From an uncultured Parabacteroides sp. (GTDB lineage: Bacteria; Bacteroidota; Bacteroidia; Bacteroidales; Tannerellaceae): a stretch of 15,541 bases of DNA. This document shows, one piece after another, positions 1 through 6,828 of the stretch. A program made the translations under genes and the position numbers. The stretch lies in contig URGO01000067.1 of the NCBI GenBank assembly GCA_900547435.1, forward strand, positions 1-15,541. The letters run 5' to 3'. The stretch's first letter is position 1. Each line of letters begins with the position of its first letter. The notes under the pieces were generated by a model. That model saw nothing but the letters and a program-made list of their open reading frames with translations. It had not been told where the DNA came from and made no database searches.

Positions 1-1034
1 AGACCAAAGACTGTATGCTCTTCATGTCGCTCGGACGGGGACAGTCGCCACGCGGCATCAAGAACCGGGGGCAACGACCGGACTACATCGTGATTGATGA
101 TATAGATGATGACGAGATGGTACGAAATCCGTCCCGTATCGGCCAGGCGTTCGACTGGTGCCTTTCCGCCCTGCTCGGCGCAATGGACATGGGGCGCGGA
201 CGGTTCGTCCTGGTGGGCAACCGCATCGGCAAAGACAGCATCCTGAGTCGATTTGCCGAACGCCCGGACACGCACCATACGGTAGTAAATGCCCTCGATG
301 CTTCCGGTGAGCCCTCCTGGCGGGAGAAGTACAGCCGCGAGGAAATACAAGAGCTTCGTACCTATATGGGCGAACGTCGTTTCCAAAAGGAGTATATGAA
401 CAACCCGATAAATGAGGGCGCTGTATTCCTTCGTAAGCACATCCGGTATGGCAAGATGCTGCCTTTGAAAGAGTACCGCACGCTCATCTGCTATACCGAC
501 CCCTCGTTCAAGGCCGGTACGACCAACGATTTCAAGGCTACGATTCTGGTAGGCAAGACACGGACGGGGCAATACCACGTCCCGAAAGCCTACGCCGACC
601 AGACGAGCGTCTCGGCCATGGTCGCCTGGCACTACGAGATAGACCGCTACGTGGCTGGTCGCGTCCCGGTAATGTATTATATGGAAAGTAACTTCATCCA
701 GGACCTGATGCTGGATGAGTTCCGGAAGGTGGGCGATACGGTGGGTCACCAGATTCCCATCCGGGGAGACGGCCGTAAGAAGCCGGACAAATTTTCACGT
801 ATCGAGGCAATGCAGCCCCTCTTCGAACGGGGATTGATTATCCTGAACGAGAAGGAAAAGGACGCACCCGGCATGATGCAGCTGGTGGAACAGCTCCTGA
901 TGTTCGAGAAAGGCAGCAAGGCGCACGACGATGCCCCCGACGCCCTCGAAGGTGCCGTATTCCTGTTGAACCAGCGCAGCATGGCCTATGCCGGGACGTA
1001 CCGGATCGGAAGGAGGACCAGCTGGAAATATTGA
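1..1034 (+). CDS. Terminase large subunit, C-terminal part (5' end outside window)
   Basis: This is the motor and nuclease that packages phage DNA into the prohead. The frame is open back to the window edge, so the ATG at 15 is internal and the N-terminal Walker A region is missing. The segment YIVIDDIDDDE near the start looks like Walker B with its acidic pair. The nuclease domain follows: YTDPSFK (Asp codon at 498-500), then YMESNF, and HDDAPDA near the C-terminus (from about 924) give the acidic residues expected of an RNase H-like terminase nuclease. The 3' end (TGA at 1032-1034) is followed 37 bases later by the gp36-like gene, consistent with one late operon. The family resembles Mu gp28-type terminases. 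Identification is firm; the exact subfamily is inference. Confidence 0.9.
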   Translation, partial: TKDCMLFMSLGRGQSPRGIKNRGQRPDYIVIDDIDDDEMVRNPSRIGQAFDWCLSALLGAMDMGRGRFVLVGNRIGKDSILSRFAERPDTHHTVVNALDASGEPSWREKYSREEIQELRTYMGERRFQKEYMNNPINEGAVFLRKHIRYGKMLPLKEYRTLICYTDPSFKAGTTNDFKATILVGKTRTGQYHVPKAYADQTSVSAMVAWHYEIDRYVAGRVPVMYYMESNFIQDLMLDEFRKVGDTVGHQIPIRGDGRKKPDKFSRIEAMQPLFERGLIILNEKEKDAPGMMQLVEQLLMFEKGSKAHDDAPDALEGAVFLLNQRSMAYAGTYRIGRRTSWKY

Positions 1035-1071
1035 CGGATTAGTTTTACCTTTTAATTTTTTTAATGATTAT

Positions 1072-1485
1072 ATGTTCATAGAAATAGCAGAACTAAACAC
1101 CGTGGCCGCCGAGTACAAGCTGGAGGAGATAACGGATTATGATGACAGCATCGCGCAGCAGTGCATCCTCGCGGCCGTCAAACGGGTACGCCGGATGCTT
1201 TCCGGACGCTTCGATGTGGATAGCATCTTCACCGCCACCGGCGAGGAACGCGACGCGGAGCTGGTAGAGATTTGCAAGAACATCGCGCTCTGGTTCCTCC
1301 TGCGCCGCTGCAACGTGGATATCCTCTATAACCGTGTCCGGGAGACCTACGACCGCGACATGGCCTATCTCCGAGAACTGAAAGAGGGCAGCATCCCGTC
1401 CGACCTTCCGCTGCGGGAAACAGACGGGCAGCCGGTAAGTATGCTCCGCGCAGGCAGTAACCGGAAGTTCTCGCATTCATGGTAA
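1072..1485 (+). CDS. Mu gp36-like protein (DUF1320), head-tail connector type
   Basis: A 137-residue protein. The open frame reaches back to 988 inside the terminase gene, but the ATG at 1072 gives the family's typical N-terminus (MFIEIAELNTVAAEY), so I chose it. The pattern of a short N-terminal helix, a repeated acidic helical stretch (DDSIAQQCILAAVKRVRRMLSGRF) and a C-terminal NRKFSHSW tail matches DUF1320 proteins such as Mu gp36, thought to act at the head-tail joint. In Mu this gene lies after the capsid gene; here it sits between terminase and portal, a rearranged order. It lies in the late operon with 43 bases to the portal gene. Membership of DUF1320 is likely; the connector role is inferred from the family. 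Confidence 0.8.
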   Translation: MFIEIAELNTVAAEYKLEEITDYDDSIAQQCILAAVKRVRRMLSGRFDVDSIFTATGEERDAELVEICKNIALWFLLRRCNVDILYNRVRETYDRDMAYLRELKEGSIPSDLPLRETDGQPVSMLRAGSNRKFSHSW

Positions 1486-1528
1486 ATATGGGCGTTTAAA
1501 CGCCGTTTAAACTTCAATATAAGGCAGT

Positions 1529-2725
1529 ATGAGAAAGCAAAAGTATAATTATTACCGATTCAGGAACGGAGGGCAGAAAAAGCCCGTTCCTCATGTCCGC
1601 CAGCGGGAGGGGCTGGTGAGGCAGATTGTCCCGAAGTCCATCAGCCGGGTACGAAAGGATATGGAAAGCTGGAGGCGTGCCCTCCGCCAGGCAGACAGCG
1701 TGGAACGTCCGCGCCGCCGGGAGTTGATGGACCTTTATGCCGACGTCATGCTCGATGCCCTTCTTACGAGCCAGATTGAACAGCGCATCGGCCGCACGCT
1801 CTCGGCGGAGTTCAGCCTGAAAGACGCGGCCGACCAGGTGGACGAGGAGGCCACGCGGCTGCTCTCCGGGGCGGTCTGGTTCCCGCTCCTCTTGCGCTAC
1901 ATGCTGGAATCCGTCTTCTATGGCCATTCCTTGGTGGAGTTCTCCGCGAAAGAGGGGGACGGACTGGACGTTACCCTGATTCCGCGCCAGAATGTCGTAC
2001 CCGAAGAGGGGCTGTTCCTATTTGACAGTACAGCGGATGCGGGGATTCGTTATCGGGAGATGAGGGAGTATGGGACGTATGTCGTGGAGTTCGGTTCGCC
2101 GCGCAACTATGGGCTGTTGAACAAAGCCGTCCCACATGCCCTCTTTAAGAAGTTCGCCCATTCGTGCTGGAGCGAGCTTTGCGAGATATACGGCATCCCG
2201 CCGCGCTACATCAAGACCAACACGCAGGATCCGGCGATGCTCGACCGTGCTGAACAGATGCTGCGCGACATGGGCTCGGCAGCTTACTTCATCATCGACA
2301 CCGAAGAGGAGCTCCAGTTCGCCAGCGGGGGCTCGACGAACGGGGACGTGTATAACAACCTCATCTCACTTTGCAACTCGGAAATGTCGCTCTTGATTAG
2401 CGGAGCCCAAATCGGGCAGGACACCAAGAACGGAAACCGGAGCAAGGAAGAGGTGGCCGTGAAGCAGCTGGAGAAGTATGTCAATTCCGACAAGCGGCTT
2501 ACGGAAGATTACATGAACAGCATCGTCCTTCCTGCCCTGTTCCGGCTGGGATTCCTGCCCGATGGTTTGCGTTTCTCGTTCAACAGCGAAGAGGACACCG
2601 GCCAGCTCTGGGAACGTACCGCCCAGGCAATGCAATACTACGAGGTGGATCCGGATTGGATCCGCACGAAGTTCGGTATTGAAGTGACCGGAAAGCGGGG
2701 CACGCAGGACAGTTTTTTCGGATAA
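1529..2725 (+). CDS. Portal protein, Mu gp29-like (DUF935)
   Basis: A 398-residue portal protein, the ring at the capsid vertex through which DNA enters. The ATG at 1529 gives a basic N-terminus (MRKQKYNYYRFRNGG). The central region and the stretch around residues 288-310 (ISGAQIGQDTKNGNRSKEE) match the DUF935 portal family of Mu-like phages. It is about 100 residues shorter than Mu gp29 (roughly 500). It ends at TAA 2723-2725, and its last codons contain T TTT TTC followed by a GC-rich hairpin, a layout suited to -1 frameshifting into the MuF frame, which is open from 2683 and lacks an ATG or GTG. The product may therefore be made both alone and as a portal-MuF fusion of about 900 residues. 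Portal identity is firm; the fusion is inference. Confidence 0.88.
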   Translation: MRKQKYNYYRFRNGGQKKPVPHVRQREGLVRQIVPKSISRVRKDMESWRRALRQADSVERPRRRELMDLYADVMLDALLTSQIEQRIGRTLSAEFSLKDAADQVDEEATRLLSGAVWFPLLLRYMLESVFYGHSLVEFSAKEGDGLDVTLIPRQNVVPEEGLFLFDSTADAGIRYREMREYGTYVVEFGSPRNYGLLNKAVPHALFKKFAHSCWSELCEIYGIPPRYIKTNTQDPAMLDRAEQMLRDMGSAAYFIIDTEEELQFASGGSTNGDVYNNLISLCNSEMSLLISGAQIGQDTKNGNRSKEEVAVKQLEKYVNSDKRLTEDYMNSIVLPALFRLGFLPDGLRFSFNSEEDTGQLWERTAQAMQYYEVDPDWIRTKFGIEVTGKRGTQDSFFG

Positions 2726-2746
2726 GCCCCGCCGCAGTCGCGGGGC
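2713..2746 (+). promoter_or_regulatory. Candidate -1 programmed frameshift site: slippery heptamer plus hairpin
   Basis: In portal frame the heptamer is T TTT TTC (2713-2719), the canonical X XXY YYZ form. A spacer of six bases (2720-2725, which holds the portal TAA) leads to a perfect 7-base-pair stem, GCCCCGC (2726-2732) with GCGGGGC (2740-2746), and a 7-base loop. A -1 slip places the ribosome in the MuF frame, which then has no stop until 4230. No U-run follows the hairpin, so it is not a standard terminator. A real insertion or deletion in the T run is the main alternative. Confidence 0.6.
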
Positions 2747-2838
2747 GGCATCTCCGGATCGGAAGCCTCTACCGGGACGGGCTGGAAACGCTGGCAGCAG
2801 AAGGGGGAGATAATATAAGTATAGACGAAAGCGTCCTA

Positions 2839-4230
2839 TTGGAAGCCTTCCGGCATATCTACGAGGAAAACGGCTTTACCGTGGAGATGATTACGGATAA
2901 GGCCGTCCGGAAACTTATCGATGAATATGCTGCGGCTTTCTCCGGTGCGATTGCGCCATCTGTCCAAAGCGGTGTCATTCCGTCCGTCATGGCGGAGCAC
3001 CTACGGAATGATGTCTTTGTTTTCTCCGGATTCAAGACCTATCAGGAACTGAAAGAGGCGGCCGCCTTGCTGATGGATGAAAAAGGGCTTGTAAAGAGTT
3101 TCGATCGTTTTTACCGCGACATCACAGCGATTAAGGAGGATTATAACCGCCATTGGCTGAAAGCGGAATACATCTTTGCACGGGCCTCTGCTGAGATGGC
3201 CGCCAAATGGAAGGACTTCGAGGCAGACGGCGACCGCTACAACCTGCAATACCGGACGGCGCATGATAACCATGTACGCCCTGAGCACCGTCCGCTGCAT
3301 GGCATTACCCTGCCGCCCTCCGACCCGTTCTGGGACGAGTTCTTCCCGCCCAACGGCTGGCGCTGCCGCTGCACGGTGGTCCAGGTACGCAAAGGCAAAT
3401 ATCCCGAATCGGACAGCGCGACCGCCATCCAGCAGGGACGGGAAGCCACCTACCAGGCCGGGCGGAACGGGGTGAACAAAGCCGCCATCTTCCGCTACAA
3501 TCCCGGCAAGCACGAGGTCATCTTCCCGCCGCACCATCCTTATTATGAGGTGGGCGAATCGCTGAAAAGGAAGCTGCAGGAGAAGCTAAAGCAAATCTTT
3601 ACGCCAGATATTAAAGATGCCGAAGGACTGGCCCGGCGGCTCAATGCCGTAGCCGGGGAGGATTGGTTCGTCCGCCCGCTGAAGGAGGTCAAGGTGGAAC
3701 CCTACCGCTACAACAACGGCTCCACGAACATGAACGGTACGATATGGCTCCAGAAAGACATCCTGCAGGACTGCATCGACGCGGTGAATAACCTGAAGAA
3801 CGGAAAAGAGAACAGCTACGGGCAGGAACGTTCGATGGCGACTCTCTGGCATGAGATTACGCATAACCGGAACAGATTGGGGATTATACGCATGACCCAG
3901 CGGCAAGTCCGCTATATGGAGACGGCCAACGAGTTCATCGCCCGCAACACCCTGCCGGAGTTCTTCGAGGCGTTTGGCGGAAAGTTAGTGCACGAGGAGC
4001 TCATCACCAACCGCGACAATACAGGATATAACCCTTGGGTGGTAGCTTACCAGAAGATTATCGAGGATTACGGGCTGGATAAGCAGCGGGTAGTCGATTT
4101 GGTACGGGAACATCTGTTTAACCAGCCTTACAATACGCAACGGGAAGGGTTGATTAACGCCCTCTATGTAGCGGCGGAAGGCAAAATATCGAAGAAAGAT
4201 GCGATATGGTTGGTTACGCAAATATGTTAG
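2839..4230 (+). CDS. MuF head morphogenesis protein with a zinc-protease-like C-terminal domain
   Basis: From the TTG at 2839 this is 463 residues. The MuF core lies at residues 139-180: RTAHDNHVRPEH, then WDEFFPPNGWRCRC, the signature of Phage_Mu_F (PF04233; Mu gp30, SPP1 gp7), minor head proteins that can be ejected with the DNA. After residue 270 comes a separate domain with WHEITHN: H338, E339 and H342 form an HExxH zinc motif, with E361 or E365 (METANEF) as possible third ligand. Such C-terminal additions on MuF proteins are known as polymorphic effector domains. The start is doubtful: the frame is open from 2683 without ATG or GTG, and residues upstream of the TTG look coding (LYRDGLETLAAEGG), supporting expression by frameshift from the portal gene. 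MuF identity is firm; protease activity is inference. Confidence 0.88.
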   Translation: MEAFRHIYEENGFTVEMITDKAVRKLIDEYAAAFSGAIAPSVQSGVIPSVMAEHLRNDVFVFSGFKTYQELKEAAALLMDEKGLVKSFDRFYRDITAIKEDYNRHWLKAEYIFARASAEMAAKWKDFEADGDRYNLQYRTAHDNHVRPEHRPLHGITLPPSDPFWDEFFPPNGWRCRCTVVQVRKGKYPESDSATAIQQGREATYQAGRNGVNKAAIFRYNPGKHEVIFPPHHPYYEVGESLKRKLQEKLKQIFTPDIKDAEGLARRLNAVAGEDWFVRPLKEVKVEPYRYNNGSTNMNGTIWLQKDILQDCIDAVNNLKNGKENSYGQERSMATLWHEITHNRNRLGIIRMTQRQVRYMETANEFIARNTLPEFFEAFGGKLVHEELITNRDNTGYNPWVVAYQKIIEDYGLDKQRVVDLVREHLFNQPYNTQREGLINALYVAAEGKISKKDAIWLVTQIC

Positions 4231-4495
4231 CGCCCACGATGCCGCAGGGTGTTTCCTCGTAGTCGGGGTTCGCCTTCAGGATGGCGCGGTAGAGCGGTTC
4301 GTCCTCGATAAGCTGGGCATAGCTGAGCATGGAGGTTACGATGTATTCCCGCGAGTGTTCCGTTTCATAGGTGGCACGCTCCGGAGTATCTTCATCTTCC
4401 ATGCAATCCTCGGCCTTACGGATCAGCGTTTCGTCGTCCGTCAGGTCAAAGATAGTTGCCTTGGAGAGGTCGATATGTTTCCAGTCTTTTGTCAT
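4214..4495 (-). CDS. Small acidic protein of unknown function, antisense to the late operon
   Basis: A 93-residue protein starting MTKDWKHIDLSKATIFDL; this ATG is preferred over the longer frame from 4618, which runs through the gpG start. It is strongly acidic (TDDETLIRKAEDCMEDED) and has the helical segment YAQLIEDEPLYRAILKANPD, with no membrane segment. It fills the 303-base gap between MuF and the gpG-like gene, running against both and overlapping the MuF 3' end by 17 bases. The opposite frame gives a less protein-like translation. Its position as an independently transcribed gene in a late operon is that of a moron, expressed in the lysogen. Because it abuts the MuF effector-like domain it could be an immunity protein, but I recognise no family and that is only a suggestion. 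Confidence 0.6.
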   Translation of the reverse strand: MTKDWKHIDLSKATIFDLTDDETLIRKAEDCMEDEDTPERATYETEHSREYIVTSMLSYAQLIEDEPLYRAILKANPDYEETPCGIVGANIFA

Positions 4496-4510
4496 AAGAG
4501 ATATTTTTCG

Positions 4511-4550
4511 CAAACTTACAAAATTATTTGATATGATAGACAGCAATCTG
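4511..4550 (-). promoter_or_regulatory. Possible Bacteroidota promoter for the antisense acidic gene
   Basis: On the minus strand two adjacent matches to the Bacteroidota -7 box TAnnTTTG occur: TAATTTTG (plus 4519-4526) and TAAGTTTG (4511-4518). An ATTG lies 17 bases upstream of the first as a weak -33 element. They sit 16 to 31 bases before the ATG at 4495. The spacing is a little short of the usual 19-20, so this is tentative. Confidence 0.4.
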
Positions 4551-5045
4551 ATAAAAAACATCATGGACGATATCCGGGTGGAGCTTACCGATGAGTTCGA
4601 CAAGAACTTTGACCGCAAAGCCTTCTTTGATCGGCCGTGGGCTCCACTTAGTCCGAATTACCGCCCTAAGAACGGGTCCATGTTGGTACGTACCAGCACT
4701 CTAAGGAATAGCATACGGCCGCATGTCGATGGAAATACCCTGACCTATACCAGCAGCACGCCGTATGCCACTATCCATAACGAAGGCGGGACCATACACC
4801 AAGAGGTTGTTCCAACTCCTAAAATGCGCCGTTGGGCTTGGAGAAACTATCATCAAAGCAAAGATGAGAAGTTCCGGCGCATGGCCCTTGCCAAACGCAT
4901 CCGGCGGACAATTACAATTCCCGCCCGTCCTTTTATCGGCAGGCATCCCATGGTAGATGCGGCAGTGGACCAAATCGTTAAGGGAAATGTCAAAAAGGTG
5001 GCCGACCGGCAAATCAAACAGATGTTGAACCTAAAGAAGAAATAA
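4533..5045 (+). CDS. Virion morphogenesis protein, Mu gpG-like (Phage_tail_S)
   Basis: 170 residues from the ATG at 4533 (MIDSNLIKNIMDDI); the frame is open further upstream to 4371, but that part is the shadow of the antisense gene. The order FFDRPWAPLSPNYRP, then MLVRTSTLRNSIRP, then PYATIHNEGGTI and a late PARPFIGRH is the signature of the phage virion morphogenesis family (PF05069) that contains Mu gpG and is related to tail-completion proteins. These act when head and tail join. The C-terminus is rich in lysine (QMLNLKKK). It lies two bases before the next gene, so both are probably translated from one message. Confidence 0.85.
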   Translation: MIDSNLIKNIMDDIRVELTDEFDKNFDRKAFFDRPWAPLSPNYRPKNGSMLVRTSTLRNSIRPHVDGNTLTYTSSTPYATIHNEGGTIHQEVVPTPKMRRWAWRNYHQSKDEKFRRMALAKRIRRTITIPARPFIGRHPMVDAAVDQIVKGNVKKVADRQIKQMLNLKKK

Positions 5046-5047
5046 GT

Positions 5048-5485
5048 ATGAAAACGATTTTGAATGCCGTCATGCAGCGGCTTAAAGAACAGGTATCGGA
5101 ACTCCGGTACATCAGTGAGGATTGGGGACAGCTGGATTATTACGAGACCATGCCGCCGGTGAAGTTCCCTTGCGCACTGATCAGCATCGACAGGGTAAAT
5201 TATGACGCGGTGGCCAAAGACCGGAGGAAAGCGAGTGTCAGCTTGGTAGTCCGTATCGCCGACGCGCCAAGCGTTACCGGGAATGTGGCGGCTCCAGAAT
5301 CTTACCGGAACCGGGCATTTGCCATATTCGACCTGTTGGAAGAGGTAGGTGAATCATTGAACGGATTAAGCGGGGACACCTTCAAACGGTTCTCGTTGGA
5401 ATCCATTTACCGGGAAAACCGGCAGGACTTTATCCGCGAATACAGCATGACGTTTGAGACGGGCTTTACCTTAAAAGAGGGATAA
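5048..5485 (+). CDS. Putative tail-completion protein, Mu gp37-like
   Basis: 145 residues starting two bases after the gpG-like gene. The protein is soluble, with an N-terminal helix (MKTILNAVMQRLKEQV), a PCALISIDRVNYD segment, a strand pattern SVSLVVRIAD, and a C-terminal EYSMTFETGFTLKEG. This size, fold pattern and position directly after gpG resemble the tail-completion/terminator proteins (Mu gp37 or lambda gpU type), but no single motif proves it. It is the last late gene in this direction: the next gene runs the other way and its 3' end overlaps by 15 bases. Called by context and general resemblance. Confidence 0.6.
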   Translation: MKTILNAVMQRLKEQVSELRYISEDWGQLDYYETMPPVKFPCALISIDRVNYDAVAKDRRKASVSLVVRIADAPSVTGNVAAPESYRNRAFAIFDLLEEVGESLNGLSGDTFKRFSLESIYRENRQDFIREYSMTFETGFTLKEG

Positions 5486-5692
5486 CTGTCTTTCGGAATT
5501 CCGCCGCCGTTCCAGTTCGGTATTGGTGCCGATATAGTTCAGGAACGTCCGGTAGCACATGGGATAGACCGGGTTGACGTACCGCCGCCACACCTCTTTG
5601 TAGCAGCGGTCCCGCCTACCCGGTTCGTAGTACTTTTTTGCGATGGCGCATACCAGATCGATGCGCCGCAATGTGTTCATGTGATATCCCAT
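5471..5692 (-). CDS. Small basic protein, possible DNA-binding regulator at the early-late junction
   Basis: 73 residues from MGYHMNTLRRIDLV (an internal ATG at 5680 is also possible). It is rich in Arg, Lys and Tyr; the segment RRDRCYKEVWRRYV, then YPMCYRTFLNYI reads as two helices around a short turn and I recognise it as a recurrent hypothetical protein of Bacteroides prophages, without a known function. A good promoter lies just upstream (5722-5753), so it can be expressed separately from the long early operon that ends at 5760. In Mu the late activators Mor and C occupy the boundary between early and late genes, so a regulatory role is a reasonable guess. The 3' end overlaps the late operon's last gene by 15 bases. 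Confidence 0.65.
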   Translation of the reverse strand: MGYHMNTLRRIDLVCAIAKKYYEPGRRDRCYKEVWRRYVNPVYPMCYRTFLNYIGTNTELERRRNSERQLSLF

Positions 5693-5721
5693 GCCAATTA
5701 AATAACCAAACAATCTTACTG

Positions 5722-5753
5722 CAAAGTAAACGGAATATGGAATAGGCTGCAAA
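5722..5753 (-). promoter_or_regulatory. Bacteroidota promoter of the junction gene
   Basis: Minus-strand TTTG (plus CAAA 5750-5753), a 20-base spacer, then TTACTTTG (plus 5722-5729), one mismatch from TAnnTTTG. The predicted start near 5714 leaves a leader of about 20 bases before the ATG at 5692. The -33 box abuts the stop codon of the preceding gene. Confidence 0.55.
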
Positions 5754-5759
5754 AAATCC

Positions 5760-5990
5760 CTACAGTAATTGTTTCAAGCTCTGGCGGAGAGTCCGGTTTT
5801 CGGCCTCCAGCTGCTTGATGCGTGCCAGTTGCTGACGGCTCAGGGCGACCAGCCGAAGGTAAGCGTAGGCGGTACGGAGCAGGGCTTTGGAGGCTTGGTA
5901 ACATCCGGTCTCCTGCATCACGGCACGTATCGTCTGGTTGTCTTCGGCGGTCAGATTGCGGATAAGGACGTTTTTAATGGACTTAGTCAT
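5760..5990 (-). CDS. Small basic coiled-coil protein, possible ribbon-helix-helix type
   Basis: 76 residues from MTKSIKNVLIRNLTAED; a longer start at 6008 is possible. The N-terminal KNVLIRNLT strand followed by two helices (TIRAVMQETG, QASKALLRTAYAYL) recalls ribbon-helix-helix proteins. The C-terminal half, LARIKQLEAENRTLRQSLKQLL, is a leucine-heptad coiled coil. It could be a small DNA-binding or scaffold protein. Its ATG overlaps the stop of the upstream gene by eight bases, so the two are probably translationally coupled. It is the last gene of the early operon before the junction gene. Fold assignment is inference from pattern only. Confidence 0.7.
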   Translation of the reverse strand: MTKSIKNVLIRNLTAEDNQTIRAVMQETGCYQASKALLRTAYAYLRLVALSRQQLARIKQLEAENRTLRQSLKQLL

Positions 5991-6300
5991 TGCACCGTCC
6001 CTTTCCATCGGGCAATATGTCGTCTATGTAAGTCCAACGGATTAACACTGATTTAATTATTTCATAATTATCTCCGAAGGTAACAGAATACCCTTTTCCG
6101 TATTCCTGTCTGCATTCAAACAGTATGAGTTGATTCTTATTAGGCTTCTCGCTCGCATCGTGCCACACAGCCATGGTGTTAATCCGCCACTTTGCGCCCA
6201 TGAAGAAGGCGGCCTTGGCAATAGACTTCTCTTCCTCGGTAAACTCCGTTGTTTGGTTGAAATGGGCTTCTGCTGCCCGTTTAATTGCTTCGTCTGTCAT
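5983..6300 (-). CDS. Hypothetical early protein, paralogue of the gene at 6515-6826
   Basis: 105 residues (MTDEAIKRAAEAHFNQ). The shared scheme is FMGAKWRIN, then VWHDASEKP, a strand LILFECRQEYG, and near the end YIDDILPDGKG. The neighbouring gene at 6515-6826 carries the same landmarks in the same order, so the two are duplicates. This kind of protein is common in Bacteroides prophages and mobile regions but has no known function to me. There is no signal peptide or membrane segment. Its ATG overlaps the upstream stop by four bases (ATGA) and its own stop overlaps the next start by eight. Confidence 0.75.
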   Translation of the reverse strand: MTDEAIKRAAEAHFNQTTEFTEEEKSIAKAAFFMGAKWRINTMAVWHDASEKPNKNQLILFECRQEYGKGYSVTFGDNYEIIKSVLIRWTYIDDILPDGKGRCND

Positions 6301-6518
6301 TTTCTATTTCGTTTTAACAAGCCTTTTCTTTCAAGCATTCTCCTTTCCCTCCGTCTTTCTTTGCCGCTCCTGAAATCACCGTCTTTAATTACCGGCTTCG
6401 GGTAAAGAACACGGTCTGTTGGGATTTTAAAACAAGGTTCAACAGTTGAATCCGCTGGTATCGGGTCTCCTGTAGCATTACCTATCTCAATAGGTTCTTT
6501 GCTGTAATATATTTTCAT
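6297..6518 (-). CDS. Hypothetical small basic protein
   Basis: 73 residues (MKIYYSKEPIEIGN). The C-terminal third is very basic (RSGKERRRERRMLERKG), which suggests nucleic-acid contact, while the N-terminal part is neutral with prolines. It is linked to both neighbours by ATGA-type four-base overlaps, strong evidence that it is a genuine gene between the two paralogues. I recognise no family. Confidence 0.7.
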   Translation of the reverse strand: MKIYYSKEPIEIGNATGDPIPADSTVEPCFKIPTDRVLYPKPVIKDGDFRSGKERRRERRMLERKGLLKRNRK

Positions 6519-6826
6519 TTCGTTTCCTCCTTTCCATCGGGCAAGAGGTCGTCAAGATAGGCGAACTTGTCAACCTCGCCCCATAATCTTTCAAACGACA
6601 AGTCGCACAGGTCTTTGTAGACTGCTGCGTTGCCGTTCTTGAACAGTACGAGAGCCTTGCGCCTTGTTTCACAACTCGCTGTTCCGTCATGCCACACGGA
6701 GTTGATGCGCCAGTCGGCACCTTTGGCAAAGTATTTCAATGCGATGGCTCTTTCATTCAAACCTACAAGTGAAAGGTCTGATAAGGCGATGTTTCTGCCT
6801 TCCTTTTCAATCGTTTCTCTATTCAT
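6515..6826 (-). CDS. Hypothetical early protein, paralogue of the gene at 5983-6300
   Basis: 103 residues from MNRETIEKEG; a TTG six bases earlier is less likely. It repeats the scheme of its downstream paralogue: FAKGADWRIN, SVWHDG, a strand ALVLFKNGN, and FAYLDDLLPDGKE near the end. The two copies have diverged in the variable middle but keep the Trp-Arg-Ile-Asn, Val-Trp-His-Asp and Asp-Asp-Leu-Pro-Asp-Gly landmarks. It starts two bases after the stop of the small membrane gene and overlaps the next start by four bases. Function unknown. Confidence 0.75.
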   Translation of the reverse strand: MNRETIEKEGRNIALSDLSLVGLNERAIALKYFAKGADWRINSVWHDGTASCETRRKALVLFKNGNAAVYKDLCDLSFERLWGEVDKFAYLDDLLPDGKEETK

Positions 6827-6828
6827 GT

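Noticed and set aside
2726..2746. GC-rich hairpin after the portal stop as a terminator
   Set aside because: No U-run follows and the late operon must continue into MuF and gpG; a frameshift stimulator fits better.
4199..4531. 110-codon plus-strand frame between MuF and gpG
   Set aside because: It is the opposite-strand shadow of the acidic gene at 4214-4495, with less protein-like composition and no link to the late genes.
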